A stretch of DNA of 64,000 nt from Acorus gramineus (GCA_030737835.1 CM060850.1:1577788-1641787); one strand, 5' to 3'. Shown: positions 37,166-50,757, counted from the stretch's first letter. Program-made: numbers and translations. Notes: generated by a model from the sequence alone, not told the origin.

Positions 37166-38954
37166 TACATACATACATACACACTTTTACATAAAAAAAA
37201 TAAAGAAATTTATGTTTCATTTAACGAAATATAAATTTCATTAGAGAAGTGGGACTGAAAGCATTGACGCATATAAGAACTGTGTATAACAATGTCCAAG
37301 ATAAAATTAGCAATTATCCTAATTTTAGGGAAAAAAATCTATCGATTTTATCATTGTTCCAACATTTAACCAAAATACAACAAATCTCTGTTTTATAATT
37401 GCCTATACTTTATCCCAATTTTTTAGTAACATGCAAGATAAACTATCATTAATCTAGCAAACTTATCCCCTCGTCAAATTAGCCTAGAGAGGTCATTGTT
37501 TGATTTCAACATTGTATACGTTGACAACATACAACAAAAAAACTTCACTAAAAAGGGACAATCTTCATGAGTCTGATTTTGTTACAGATCAGTCACACTC
37601 AAAATTTAACAAAAAAATGTAACCACCACAGTTTCCACAACATGAAACCACAGAAATCTGACTGTACAAAGATGCGCACACCAAAAAATGAAAATAAAAT
37701 GATAAACACGAAGGGGGGGGGGGGGGGACCTCTATATGTGGAACTGTCTAGCATTCACTGCTCCCATAGCATCATATTTGGAACTGCAAGGTGCAATAAT
37801 GATGTAGTTAGTAATTAGTAGTATTAGATGTGGAGAGATGCTCATCGATCACATAATCAAATTTCAAATAAAGATTAACCATCGTCAATTTATTTCATGG
37901 ATATATAGCAGTTGGCTCATCACCTCCATTTGAAAATCTCTCTAAATTATCAATCAAGTCATGCAATCAGAGATCAATGAACAATCGGGTACCAATCGCC
38001 CCCAATTGACAATAAAATATATTGATAAGAGAGTGATGGGAAATGCTTGACATCGCTTGTGATGCTCTGCACTATAAGAGGGGACCAAAAGATAGAGACA
38101 CTTCATCATGAATATAACAGATGACCAAACACAATCCAGTCCAAATAATCTGGACTGCACCATAGATTACAGCTGAGAACATTTATACTTGTCATCTTAA
38201 AAATAGAAAACATGGAATGGTAATGGATTTTAGATTGGCTCAGAATTGTCATTCCTAATGTGATGTTCCACTACAGCAGCTAAAAATTTCAACACTGTAT
38301 AAAAGTTTAGTCCCCTCAAAGTCCTTCAATTAAAGTCTTCATTTAAAATTCTTAGAAATGTGGGAATCTAATGCAAAGAAGCAAAGCAAGAGAACCCCTA
38401 AATGCTTTGAGACAATTATCGAGATACCATGCACAAATTTGAAAGAAAGATGGGTGCATCGCGTCCCATTCTCATTCTAATGACAGACACAGGTGGAAAT
38501 GGAGCAGAGATGGAGACAAAATCCTTGCTTGAGATGTTGTAACAGTAATTTAGGATCACCCAGAGTGAAAATTTCATCAATGGTGGAGATCTTCAAATCC
38601 TTGGGTCTCACTGCATAAAGAGGACAGTATCAGAGGTGACTGATGGTTCCCCCATAACAACCAATTCTCACCCAGATGGTATCTATAATCAGGTCTCCAC
38701 CTGGCCCAAGTCAAGCAAGCTAAGCATGAAACAAGTCCATAACCCAAGCCTGTTAGTCACAGTTGCACAACATAAACAATAGATGTCTAAAAGAACCAAA
38801 CACCCAACGAAAAGCGAGACACTTTAGACCAGAAGCATAAAATTTCAAGCAATTCAACATACATGTGAGCAATAACTGTACTCATACAAAGTATGACCAA
38901 TTTGAAAGAGTAAGCCAAAGATTACCTCCAAAACGAACCTCAAACACAGTGGCT
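37166..38954. other. spacer, probable 3' region of the AT-hook gene
   Basis: A run of 15 G lies at 37713-37727. The part from about 38100 to 38954 may be 3' UTR of the minus-strand gene at 38955-39560, with a donor-like GAG/GTAATC just after its stop. No coding exon recognised. Confidence 0.35.
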
Positions 38955-39560
38955 TTAATACGCCGTTGATGCAGCCTTGAAAGCTTTCGCGGGAACCAAC
39001 CGTGTGTCACCCACTCTAGATTCCTCCTTCAATGAAATCTTCTTACGATCCCTACTTTTCATCAAAATCTGCGATGACGACGAATTCCGCCTAAATTTTG
39101 CTTTCTTTCCGCCTCCCCCATCATCATCTGAATCCACCGAATCGACCGACTCATTCACCTCCAAAACAGAGCCTTCATCGTTCTCGTCGAAGTCCCCAAT
39201 CAAAGCCCGTCGTCTCTTCCTCGGCCTCCCCCTCCTCCTCCTCCCAGAAACCAAGGCGACGAGCTCCAGCGCCCTCTTCGCAGCGGCGACCGCCTCCACC
39301 GCCGCCCGCGCCTTCTCCACGGCGGCCGCTCTCACGGCGGACGCGACCTCCGCCGCAGCGGACGCCGCGGATCTCGAGGCGTCCGCGAACTCCTCCGGCG
39401 AGAGATCGAGCTCCAGAAGCCCGCGAAGCTCGGCGGTCACGTCCTTCCTGAAGGACGGCACGGTTGCGGCGGAAGAGCTGCCGGGGAAGGCGCGCTTGCG
39501 AGGAGGCAAACATGCCTCGGCGTTCGTGCGGACGAGCTTTCGATGCAAGTGCGCCTCCAT
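38955..39560 (-). CDS. small AT-hook protein, probably nuclear
   Basis: A single minus-strand exon encodes 201 residues from the ATG at 39560 (MEAHLHRKLVRTNAEACLPP). The frame is open 13 codons further up, but MEAHLHRK follows an acceptor-like TTTCCAG and is the likelier start. Visible parts: a basic N-terminus, an acidic stretch (LELDLSPEEFAD), an alanine-rich helix around 60-100, an AT-hook (RRRRGRPRKRRR) near residue 110, an acidic patch (DFDENDEGS), and a Lys/Arg/Ser-rich tail. The AT-hook implies binding to the minor groove of AT-rich DNA. The 5' part is strongly GC-rich. Its place between SRPK and MLH3 matches Arabidopsis At4g35510 by position (from memory). Function unknown. Confidence 0.7.
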   Translation of the reverse strand: MEAHLHRKLVRTNAEACLPPRKRAFPGSSSAATVPSFRKDVTAELRGLLELDLSPEEFADASRSAASAAAEVASAVRAAAVEKARAAVEAVAAAKRALELVALVSGRRRRGRPRKRRRALIGDFDENDEGSVLEVNESVDSVDSDDDGGGGKKAKFRRNSSSSQILMKSRDRKKISLKEESRVGDTRLVPAKAFKAASTAY

Positions 39561-39599
39561 CGATTCCTGGAAACCTAAAGCAGAGAATGGAAAGAACAC

Positions 39600-40850
39600 G
39601 TGAATAACGTGATCAAATGAAGTTAGGGTTCCATCTGTTCTTTCTTTCTATAAGTTTTTGATGGATTGGATTTGTGGAGCTTTGTTCGACAATGACAACA
39701 ATATCCGATCAGGGGAGGCGGCCGTGGAATCACCCCCTCACTTTGCTTGAAATTACGAGAACAGTCCCTGCTTTTTTTAGCTCTAAAAAAACTCAGGCAG
39801 TGGCGGTTGGACAGTTTTTAAAAGAAACTGATTCTTTTATTCATGCAAATAAACAGTTTTATTATAACAACTTTCTACATATAGATTTTAAACAAATAGT
39901 CAGCTTTCTACATAATTAGTTTCGTAACCACTCTGAAGCGTACTTGAGCCTTCAAATTATAGAAATTCAATCCAAACCAACCCATCAAGATTGGATTGGA
40001 TTTACATTTGATTATGATTGATTGGTTTTGAATTGGGTTTAATTAGTTGATTTAAAAAATGTGTCATTTAATACAATTATTATAACTCATCTCCAATAAA
40101 AAAAAAAGATGAATTTTTTTGTTTATATAATAAAGAGATAAAATTATAAAAATGATCATTTTTAAATAAAAAATTTGAACAATTCAGATTTATCTATTTA
40201 AAATTGGGTTTGGATATTAGGTTTTCATTTCAAACTTTTGAGTCTGGGAAGATTATGGATTTGCAGGAATCTTATTTTTTCAAATCTATTATCAAATAGA
40301 AAAAAGCTACAGTTTAATTAAAAAAATACAGAGATTTTTATATATAAATACTTAAAAGGTAGTTTTTTCATAATCTATGAAGAGTCAGCTTCCTGCAAAC
40401 TCAAATTTAAACTCGGTTTTTAAGGAAAAGCTAATTCTCAAATCCACATCCAAATACGTTTCAGACCCTATTTGGAAATGGGTTTGCATAAAGCTATTTT
40501 CCTAAACTAATTTCAAACAAAAAAATTGGGGCTACAAGCTATAGACATTTATGTGACAGAGTGTTCAGAACTTGGGTTTTTCAGAAGCTGTGGTGAATAA
40601 TCGTGCAACCAAATGTAGCCTCGATCCGAATTACTCGGTTCGGATTGTCCACTGTTCAGTGGCTTTGATCGATGGACCAGAATGTGCAATTGCATGTAAC
40701 GGACGGTTAGGAAGCGAAGATTCGTTCGCTCCGCGGAACACCCGAACGCACAAATTTACAATGTGAAAGGGTAATTTAGTCTTTTCATGTTTATATATAT
40801 ATTTTTTTTGTGTCGGTTTTTGGGGTTACGCAGAAAGGAAAGCTATATAA
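39600..40850. other. divergent intergenic region between the AT-hook gene and MLH3
   Basis: AT-rich sequence with no coding exon. It should hold the promoters of both divergent genes. Confidence 0.4.
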
Positions 40851-40954
40851 ACACAGTGGTTCCTCGTGCACAAAAAAATCGGCTTTTTTTTAAGAAAAAA
40901 ATAAAACCTTCAAAACCCTACAACGGAACCCTAATTTTCTCAGTCGGACCTCTG
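40851..40954 (+). other. probable MLH3 non-coding first exon
   Basis: AAAACCCTA and GGAACCCTAA boxes precede a good donor (CTCTG/GTAAGA) at 40954-40955. A strong acceptor (TTGTCTTTCAG) ends at 41501, six bases before the MLH3 start codon. The 5' end of the exon is approximate. Confidence 0.5.
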
Positions 40955-41507
40955 GTAAGAAATATTGACTAAACTACGGATCTTTTTCGGGGATGCTTGT
41001 GTTGCCTATTTTTCTTTTCGTTCAGAAGGTTATATTTTCTTGAATTTCTATGTTGGGTTTCTTTTTATGGTTTGGAGTGATTTTGATCATCTGAAGTTGA
41101 AGGCACTGTGAATTAGGGTTTCATGTGATCATCAGTACTGTTTCCTCTCATCGGAGAAATTGTGATCGATTTTATATATTTTTATTTACACGTGTATGAA
41201 CTTTCGAGGTCAAGGATTCTTGAGCGTGCGAGACCCATCGTTTTTCAAGGAAATATAAGGCCTGAGACTGAATGCAGTAGTTTTTTTTTTCATTTAGAAA
41301 TCTTTGGGTTATTTTTTTCCATGATTGTCACATAGATATGGGTGGCTCTGTTGTCGTCGTGTTGTGGAACGAGTTTTCACAAGGTTTAGAGAAAGACATA
41401 GCGGCAGGAGATGAAAGTGTCCTCTCTCTCTCTCATGCCTTTTGAGCTTTATTGGAAGATGTTGACATTTATTCCCAGTAATATATTGTGGTTGTCTTTC
41501 AGTGCGC

Positions 41508-44500
41508 ATGAAGGGCATTACTCGTTTGCCAAGAACCATTTACAGCTCTTTGCGCTCAAGTGTAATTTTCTGTGACTTGACTAGAGTTGTGGAAGAGTTG
41601 ATATTTAATAGCTTGGACGCCGGCGCTACCAAGGTATTGCGGTTTGAAATGGGCATTTGTGATATAATAATTTCATTTCATTTTTTAGAATGGAACTTGA
41701 AGTTGTTCATGGATTTTCATCGTCTAAGATTCATAATTGTGCATCTTTTGATGTCTGTATATATAGTATCTTTTTTTATTATCTAATACTTGTTATTCAC
41801 TAGCTTCTTCTTCAGTTTATTTGTTAGCTTTTTTAAAAAATTGGCATTTTTTAATTTCTGTAAATTTGATGTTGTCTGTATGTACAATTATTCATTTATA
41901 ATATCCTGGTCCTTTTATCCATCACAAAAAAAACCTTGGTTATTTTTAGTGGAGCACTGTTTTAAAGGGCTGACGTTTGTAACTAAAAGTTTGAATTTTT
42001 GCTTTTTATTACAGGTTTATGTTTCTGTAGATGTTGGTACATGCTATATTAAAGTTGAGGATAACGGTGGGTGAATGTCATCTTCTTCAATATGGATTTT
42101 ATGTGCGCACAGGTGTACTAAGTTCTTATTTTCATTTTGTATCCATATGTATAGGTTGTGGCATTACACGAGATGGATTGGTTCTTTTGGGGGAAAGACA
42201 TGGTATTTAATGCTTGAGACATTTTTCTTTTATTTCCCCAATCAACAGTATTTTTGCAATATTACGTTGGTACACTCAGTAAGAGTGTTGCTATTTAATT
42301 CATTTTTTATAAAATGGAATTTCATCCACATTGTCCACGTTTCAAATTTGTAATGAGTGTTAATTTTAAAAATGGTTATTTGAGCAGCAACTTCGAAGCT
42401 TGACCTATCTGAAATGGATGCTAATACTACAAGCCTGGGTTTTAGAGGAGAGGCACTGGGTTCACTTTCAGATGTTTCCTTGCTGGAGGTTGTAACAAAA
42501 GCTGCTGGGAGGCCGAATGGATACCATAAAGTCATGAAGGCATGGATTTATTTTCTCTCGCTATAAAAATACGACTACCATGATTATTTTTTAAATCATC
42601 TTGGCAGAATTTTTATGTGATCTAAATTTTTCATGTTTTATAGGATTGGAAGTGCTTATCTCTTGAAATTGATGATCGTAGGCAAGATGTGGGTACCACA
42701 GGTAATGTATCCTTGTCAAATTTACCTGTTGCCTTGTGATTTGATTTTCTGGGAAAGACATGGTTCTTCTATTATCTTGTTGTGGAGGACATCAACTTTT
42801 TTGTTAGCAGTATTGAAAGTGGTAACAATTTTGTGTGGAAAGATTGCAACGAATGGGCCTCGTTTTTTTATCTTCTTGGAGGAGCACTAAATGAAACACA
42901 CAGGCACACATGAACTCACAATAGTCTAAAAATCCAGAATGTGCAATGATGTTACTGAAGGGAGGCTTCTGATAATTATAAGATCAAACGGTGACACTGT
43001 TGATATTAATTATACTGATCTCTATTCCTGTACTATGCATGGTAAACAGTTTCAGGATGTGTAATGATCAATTATATATATCCACAGCCCCCTCTTTCTA
43101 GTTTCTTTCTAAGATGGCCAGTCGGTGGTTTAAGTTGTATTTTACCTGATGGGTTACATTTGTGCAATCTTGATTTGTAAGAAATGGCTCTGGCCTTGCA
43201 GTCATTGTTCGTGATTTGTTTTACAATTGGCCGGTCCGGAGGAAGTGTATGCAGTCCAGGTACCTCTTCTCAACCTCTTCTCTCCTAAAATCGTGCCATT
43301 ATTGTTATAGTCCAGTAAATGGCATGCAATTCACTTCACTTTTAAATTTTTATGCTATATCTTGGAATTCAGTTTTGTGGTGACATAATAGTTCTTGTAT
43401 CTGTCCTTGAAGTCCCAAAAAGGTGCTGCATTCTGTGAAAAAATGTGTACTTCGGGCTTCTCTGGTTTATCCACTGGTTTCATTTAAAGTCATTGACAAC
43501 ATTGGGTGAGTCTGTGTTACGTCGTGTGAGATTGAGGCAGCCATGCATTTACAAATTTCTAATCTTTTGAGTTTCTTAATGCAGCGAAGATGTGCTGCTC
43601 TGTACTGTTCCTTCCTCGTCTCCCTTGCCACTAGTAAAGAACTTTTTTGGAAATGAAGTTTCTAGTTGTCTCCAAGAATTAACATTTCATGGTGGACCAC
43701 TAAAGCTTTCTGGCTACATATCTGGCCCTGCTGATAATCTTTTGACAAAGGTAGACATGATTTAATTTCTGTGATACATGGGTGCCTGAATTTGTAGTAA
43801 CATGGTTCTCAGTGGCTGTTATGTTGCTGTTGCAGGCTCTCCAGTTTATATGTATCCATCTTCATGCATATGTTTGCAGAACAATATGGAGTTAAAAAAG
43901 CTGCCCTGCATTAATGCAGTCTTTTTGTGTTTCAGTGGATTGTTGACCTTTACATTTTCAGACATCAATTCGAGATTTGTGTACAAATGCCCCATACATA
44001 AATTACTCAATAACCTCGCCATGCATTCACACTGCCCTTTGACCCCATGGAGGGATGAACCTGAGCTTCAATCTACAAAGAGGCACAAGGTTCAAGGATA
44101 TCCTGTGTACCTGCTGAACTTATGTTGCCCCCTATCCAGTTATGATCTAACCTTTGAACCATCAAAGACGATCATAGAGTTCAAGGTGGTATTTATCAAT
44201 TTCTGCCTCTTTCTGAATTTAATTTTCTTCTGAATCTGTGGCCTCTTTTACTGCTATCTATAATTATTTATAGTATAATTCTGCTCTTAATAATTTCATT
44301 TTGATTAGATACAGAGATATATTATATATACAAGCAATTTAGTATTTTTTTTCCTTTTACAGGATTGGGTTCCTATACTTTCTTTTATTGAACAAGCAGT
44401 CATGAACATCTGGAAAAAAAGTTCTGCCATTCAAAGGCGAGGTTAAACTTCAACTGGATGTCCTTCTCAGTAATATTATACCTTCCATTATTTTATTGTG

Positions 44501-47500
44501 GAATCAATTGATTCTTTACAACTTTTTTATATTTTATAATCAACAGGATTATTTGATGATTGCAAAGATAGTCATCCCACAAATGGTGTAATTTTGAAGG
44601 AAGGTGTGCCATCTTACTCATCTATAGATATTGCTTTTAAAAATTACTGAAGTTCTGTTGTCAATGTAGTAGCATAGATCTCCATTCAGCAGTAAAATTT
44701 GATGACACTATCTTTTCTCCAAAAACCGTTGTAGTATGAATGTATGATCCAGCATCATTAATTTATACCTGAACAAGACTAGAAAGCATCAATATGTCAG
44801 AAATAATGACAAAATTTTATTCCATGTAAATTGTTATAAGTATTTTTAGATGAATGGAACTTTTAGGTGAACAACTTATTAACCTTTAGATACTTTGAAG
44901 TCAAATTTTGAAGAAAGATATCCTTACAGGTCTAGAAAAATCTTGCTTTAATAAATTTTGTTAAAAAATTTCTGTCTCGGCTTATTGTAGCAGGCAATCA
45001 CCCATGAAATATTTATTCCTTAGATATGGCATCTTTTATTTTTATGTCTCTAACTTGGGTATTTGCTTGTTTGAGACATTTTTAGGTTTATCTGTAAGCT
45101 CTAGATTGGGGAAACACAAATACAGTTCCCAGGTTTCTCAGAATTCTATGTGTCATAGCCCAAAAGCTAGTTTCCTTGAGACATCACCAGGAAGTGGGTT
45201 GTCTGATAGGTGTTACAGAACATTTAGAGGAACGTGGGATGATTCTGATATTGATGATCACACTTTCCAGAACACTTCTACAGAAGCTTATAATGTTTCT
45301 GATGCAATGTATGATCGAATATTTGACAAAAAACAAAGCTTTCATCAATGGGGAACTGATGCTGATTTTTTCTCCATGGAGGAGAACATCATCTCAAAAA
45401 GTTCACTGGAGAGACATGCCACAAATGGTGATAACTATGGTGCTTTAGATTCTGCATGGGGATCTGAATCTCACAAATTATATGAAACCTCAACTGAAAT
45501 ATTTACACCAAGCACCGACATGCGTAACCACTATTACTGTAAAAATGACCGAGAAGATCCATTTCTGTTAGTCTCCCCTAGGCAGGGTGATAAGTCAGGC
45601 TTAAGAAAATTTAATTCACTGGAAAAGAATCCAACTGACTCAATGTTATTATCAAATCTTCAAAGTCGTGGAGTCGAGTTTGATATCTTCAGGATCAAAG
45701 AAAATGAGATTTCTTCCGATGACATTATTTCAATTGCAAATTCTTGTTCCTTTGAAGCGGATTGTTCTTACTTAAAAGAGAATCTATGGGATGAGAAATC
45801 TGCAAATCCTCGACTTCGCTTTGGTGTTCTAAGAAAGTGCCAGAATAACTTTGATGTAGATCTATCTCCAGGGCATTCTCCCTTTACAGAGTGCTTCACC
45901 AAGTATGGCAATGCAGTTGCCCAAGTTGGTGAGAGAAGTGTTGCCTTTCAGTCCACTGAACAAGGACAGTGTTCTGGATCCCCATTGTCCATTCCTGATC
46001 ATTTTCTCCAGGATGCTGGTTATTTTACAGAAAAATATGCAACAATAGAGGATCACATATCACGAAAAAATCTCCGCTCTAAATGTTTCAGCAATGGTGG
46101 AGTGGGGGATGAACATGTTAACAATACTCAAAATAATTCTGTCGCAGAAGATTTTCTGACCATGAGTAGTCCCAACACTTGGAGGAATTGGTATACTCCT
46201 AGAATGAATCACCGCAAACATTCACACTATATACACCCACTGCATGAGAAAAAGTTTTCTAACTCTAACCCATCAAGTAAGTTAGACGGTGAAACAGATG
46301 AAACATTTCCGGATTTTTCCATAAAAAACAAGACTAACAATTGTGTGAAATCTGTATTTGATAAAAGTGATGATATGGGCACCTCAGATATAGATATGGA
46401 TATGCTGGATTTTCGAGATTTGAGAAGGTCCTATGTTTCCAATTTGCGATCAAGGAGAAGCCATTCAGCCCCACCCTTCTACAAAGGCAAGAACAAGTAT
46501 TCACTCTCACAGGAATGTTTTAATGGAACTTTTGAAAGTAAGAATCATGAAAAGTCTTCCCATGTTGATCATACTTCATCAGGTTTGCATGCTGGATCCT
46601 TAGTTTCATTTCTCAAAAAAAAAAAATATAAAACGCTGAATAATGTCAAGTTATGTTGTGTGCTCATCCTTTGCAGAAACTTCACATGACGCCAACAATC
46701 CATTGGGTGATTCAAAATCTTATGGTATTCCAATCGAAGTTTCTCTCTCATATTCTAGGTAATATTCTTTGTTTGCCTTCTGCCTAGTCATCTAGTATCA
46801 CACACACAAATTACATGCTTAACACCATGATGATTTGGTCCTTAGAGAACACATGAAAACAGATCAGTTTTGCATACCTAACATGAAAGATATGGAAGCC
46901 AGGCATCAATTGGAGCACCCTCCATGTTTTTACCAGCCTGACTCTGTTGTAATAGAAGGTAATGAAAAATTTACTTTCATTTAAAATTTTAATACAGATT
47001 TTTTTTTTGTCTAATTTGATAATATATTACCTTCACAGACATTGTTCCTAACAAATTAGAAGAACCAAACATTAATCTGACGAAGTGGAGGAATGGTGAA
47101 CCACAGCCCACAGATGCAGATCTGGTGAAATGTTGAAATATTTCAAAAAAATTAAATTAGTTTGTTTGAATATTTTTTGAAGTTCATAGAAAATGTTTTG
47201 GCTATTGTATTTACCATGAACAATTTTCTGCTGATTTTTTCAGGGTGGATTTCATGGCAAATCACACAAGGTTACTCGTCATGAGGATGATATACTTGAT
47301 GTATCTTCTGGGCCTTTGCATCTTGCTGGTGGATTATTAGTACCACAATCTATCACTAGGGATTACCTTCTAAATGCTACAGTTCTTCAACAACAGCTGG
47401 ACAAAAAATTTATTCCTGTTATGGCAGGTGGGGTTCTTGCCATTGTTGATCAGGTTGGCAGCATTCCACTCTCTTTACCTTCTTTTTGGATATTGATAGG

Positions 47501-50500
47501 TTTCAACTCTATCTCTACTCTCTATTTGTATAACTTTTCCCTCCAATGCGAACCCTTCATTCGTGCTGTTAGAGACTTTGCAAGCATCTGATTGTAATCA
47601 TTCATACTGATAATACTTAAACATGCTTTATAGCATGCTGCAGATGAAAGAATCCGTCTGGAAGAACTGCGTCAAAAGGTATGTAGCCAGATTTCCTTAA
47701 AAGATTTCTCTTATTTAGCTCTTGCTTATTAGGCTTCTTGGGGTTATAGGTATTGTCTGGTGAAGGCAAGGGGACTACTTTTCTGGAGTCTGAGCAAGAG
47801 CTGGTATGCTGGTCTATTTTGCTTATGCAATGAAATATTGTTACTTTTTTTTTCCCTGGGAAGCTTCAAATTCAGTTTTTTTTTTTTTTTTTATTAAATC
47901 CTTAGAATTTTTTGAACGGATTTATAAAGTGGTTCAAATCTTTTACATAGATGCTCCCCGAGACAGGGCTTCAGTTGTTGCAGAACTACACTGAGCAAAT
48001 ACACAATTGGGGTTGGATATGCAATGTTCATGCTCAGAGAGCGGGATCCTTTACAAAGTAATTTTGTGCATTGTATTATCTGTCATTGATTTAATTTTAA
48101 GTGCTAATTTAGGAATGACCACGGAAAGGAATTATGGTGTGTTTTGAGTTCATACATCTGATATGACCCAGCCCAGCTTTGGAAATTGGCTATGTTGATG
48201 TTGTTTTTTTTTCCGATTTTTATCTGTTCTGCAGGAATCTGAATACTCTAAACAAACAATCAGCTAGGGTGCATCTTGTTGCTGTGAGTACATAATTTAT
48301 TTAATGAATTTAGAAAAAGCTTAACAATTTTGTTTTTCAGTCATTTTCTCTAGTGGCAAGATAACCAGTATCTTTGTTTGTTGTTTGTTTTAATGTTTTG
48401 TTTCTTTAAAGTTGCCAACTCACAGTAAACCTTGTGAGGGCCAATTTTATTTTGCTTTTCCTTTTGTTGTGGATTTATAGCAGGCATTTTGAGTTAAAAT
48501 TCAGCATTACTTCCATCTTTTGCCTCATGTTCTCATTTTTACTAATAATTCCACCTGTTAAGCTCATATAATTTGTTTTTGTTCCTTTTATCCTTCTAAT
48601 GACTGGCACCCATCAAATTAATTTTTCTATGCTACAAGTGGTCATCTCTACAGACATCACCCCTTGCTTGTTTGCTATCATGAACACTTATCTCAGATTT
48701 TGCATAAAAATTATGAGTATCAAATATTGTTTATGTAGGTTATTTTTTTAAATGCATGCTGAGGTTTAACAATGGTGTACAGACAATCATATAGTTCACA
48801 TTGATTATTTTACATTTCCAATATGTATGGGAATTACAATATGATAAACACCTTTTTGTGTTCCTTAGATACCTCAACTTTAGGAAACATATAAAAGTAT
48901 TTAAATATGGATATTTGGCTGATAAATTGCTGCAGAGATGACTGTAGACCCAGTATTGATTATGCTTTCGTACCTCCTCATCTAGATTCTTTCCATGAGT
49001 TGAAATTTTGGCTCTCTGGTTGCATGAGCTTTGACCATAAGCCTTCCCTTCTCTCATCTCATCTTGGCCAAGGGTTTCATCACAGTCCCCTTTCCTGCCC
49101 AATAACTAGGGTCTGGAATATTGACATCAAGTTTTCAGCTGGCCATGAGACTCAGTTGATTTTGTTGCGGGGCCTTTTTTTTAAAATTTAATGTGCTCCA
49201 TGCTTGACTGCATTTTTGGGGACAAGGTTTGGTGTTACTTTTTGTTTATGAAGAAAATACGAAGTGCAGCTCTCTAAATTCCATTACCTGCCTAACAATG
49301 TAAACATGGTTCCAGTATGAAATGCTGTTTTTTTATTGCATATTCACATGTATGTGCATGACCGTGCAGGTGCCTTGTATTTTAGGAATCAACTTGACTG
49401 ACAAAGATCTCATGGAGTTTCTTCAACAGGTAGGACAATTTTTTTTCCGCTATAGACCAGGTATACCTTTAATCGTTGAGCAAGAATATATCTGTGCCAC
49501 ATTTGTGTCGCGTATATGCGTGTGATTCACTTGCTGAAATTAGACCCTTTGTCTTTCCATGACAAACTCCACTGAGTTAATTCGCATTTGAGGTTCTTAA
49601 ACTGATCAAAGCTTGTGCAGGCACATTAAGATTATTTCTTCAGCAATTCTAATTCCTAAATCCTAATCTTAATCACCTATTTATATCCTGTCTATACTTC
49701 TAACATCATTGTGGTGTCACGTTATCTAGCTAGCTGAGACAGATGGATCATCAGCTGTGCCACCTTCTGTCCTTCGAGTACTCAGTTTCAAAGCATGCAG
49801 AGGTGAGTTTATTTCTTAGACACAGCGGTTAATCAGGAGAAAAAAAAACTACTGTCATGTCATTGTGTATTGTTGCATATGAAAATTCTGTGCTGACTGT
49901 ATATATTACATCTTCTGAACAAAAGGCGCCATCATGTTTGGGGATTCCCTGTTACCTTCCGAGTGTTCGCTCATCATTGAAGAACTTAAAGAAACCTCTC
50001 TTTGCTTTCAGGTTAGTTATCAGTTCCTCTGGCTTTCAGGTTAGTTATCAGTTCCTCTGGAATTTTACTCTTTTGATCAAATTATTCTGAATCAACCAAT
50101 AAATTATCTGACCCAAATAATTTATTTCATTGGAAATGTCAAGAGACAATGTTTGAAAATAAGTTTGGGTAGCTTTGAAGATTCTGCTCTCGTGGGAATC
50201 ATGCGTAATCTGAACTCGTTTCCAAATGCACCCTGATCCAAATTCTAAAAAAAAGCGGAAAACATCTTTGGGCCAGTATGACGTTTGCTCAACAGCCAGG
50301 AAAATTCTTTTTGGAATCTTCCATTCCTACGTTCATTCTTGGCCAGGCAAAATTCCTCCTTTCAGGGAATCTACTAGAATTAGATTCCTGGGAAGAACTT
50401 CTGGGCCAGAAATACCATACTACTTTTCATGAATCTAACAATTGTATGTTTCTTGAAAAAATATTTTTAAAAACTGCTTTTGAAAAATTGTTTTACTAAA

Positions 50501-50757
50501 CTTGTTCCTAATCAGGTTCTTTTCAATTTATATCGCTCATTGATTTTTGCTCCAATGAATTACATGTTATGCAGTGTGCTCATGGGCGACCTACGACCGT
50601 CCCTCTCGTCAGCCTGCCAGCTCTGCGCAAACAGTTGGCTAGGCTCGAATTGCAGAGTGGTGGCCGATCAGAGCGGTGGCACGGACTCCGCCGGCAGGCA
50701 CCGAGCCTTGACCGAGCACGGCTGCGTCTCAGTTCGGCTAAGGGTCTTAAGGCCTGA
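41508..50757 (+). CDS. MLH3: DNA mismatch repair / meiotic protein MLH3, complete
   Basis: MLH3 pairs with MLH1 to form the MutL-gamma endonuclease needed for meiotic crossovers. The 25 phase-consistent exons end at 41633, 42066, 42202, 42539, 42701, 43259, 43505, 43750, 43851, 44185, 44441, 44603, 46582, 46758, 46958, 47124, 47453, 47678, 47803, 48057, 48283, 49429, 49802, 50011 and 50757, giving 1257 residues (Arabidopsis about 1170). GHKL ATPase motifs: VVEELIFNSLDAGATK (to residue 42), VEDNGCGI, ATSK and GFRGEAL (93-99). Exon 13 (45086-46582) is the long, poorly conserved linker. The metal-binding nuclease motif DQHAADERIRLEE spans 1038-1050 exactly as DQHA(X)2E(X)4E. ACRGAIMFGDSL and FQCAHGRPTTVPL follow. 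Exon 9 is 16 nt (43836-43851). Intron 4 starts with GC. All key residues are present. Confidence 0.95.
50004..50059 (+). repeat. 28-bp tandem duplication over an MLH3 splice donor
   Basis: GCTTTCAGGTTAGTTATCAG plus the next 8 bases occurs twice head to tail (50004-50031 and 50032-50059). The duplication copies the exon 24 donor CAG/GTTAGT. Use of the second donor would add 28 nt and shift the frame. Confidence 0.9.

Noticed and set aside
44950-45085. Extension of the large MLH3 exon upstream from the ATG at 45004
   Set aside because: A good acceptor (GACATTTTTAG) at 45085 and agreement of phase with exon 12 show that the coding exon starts at 45086.
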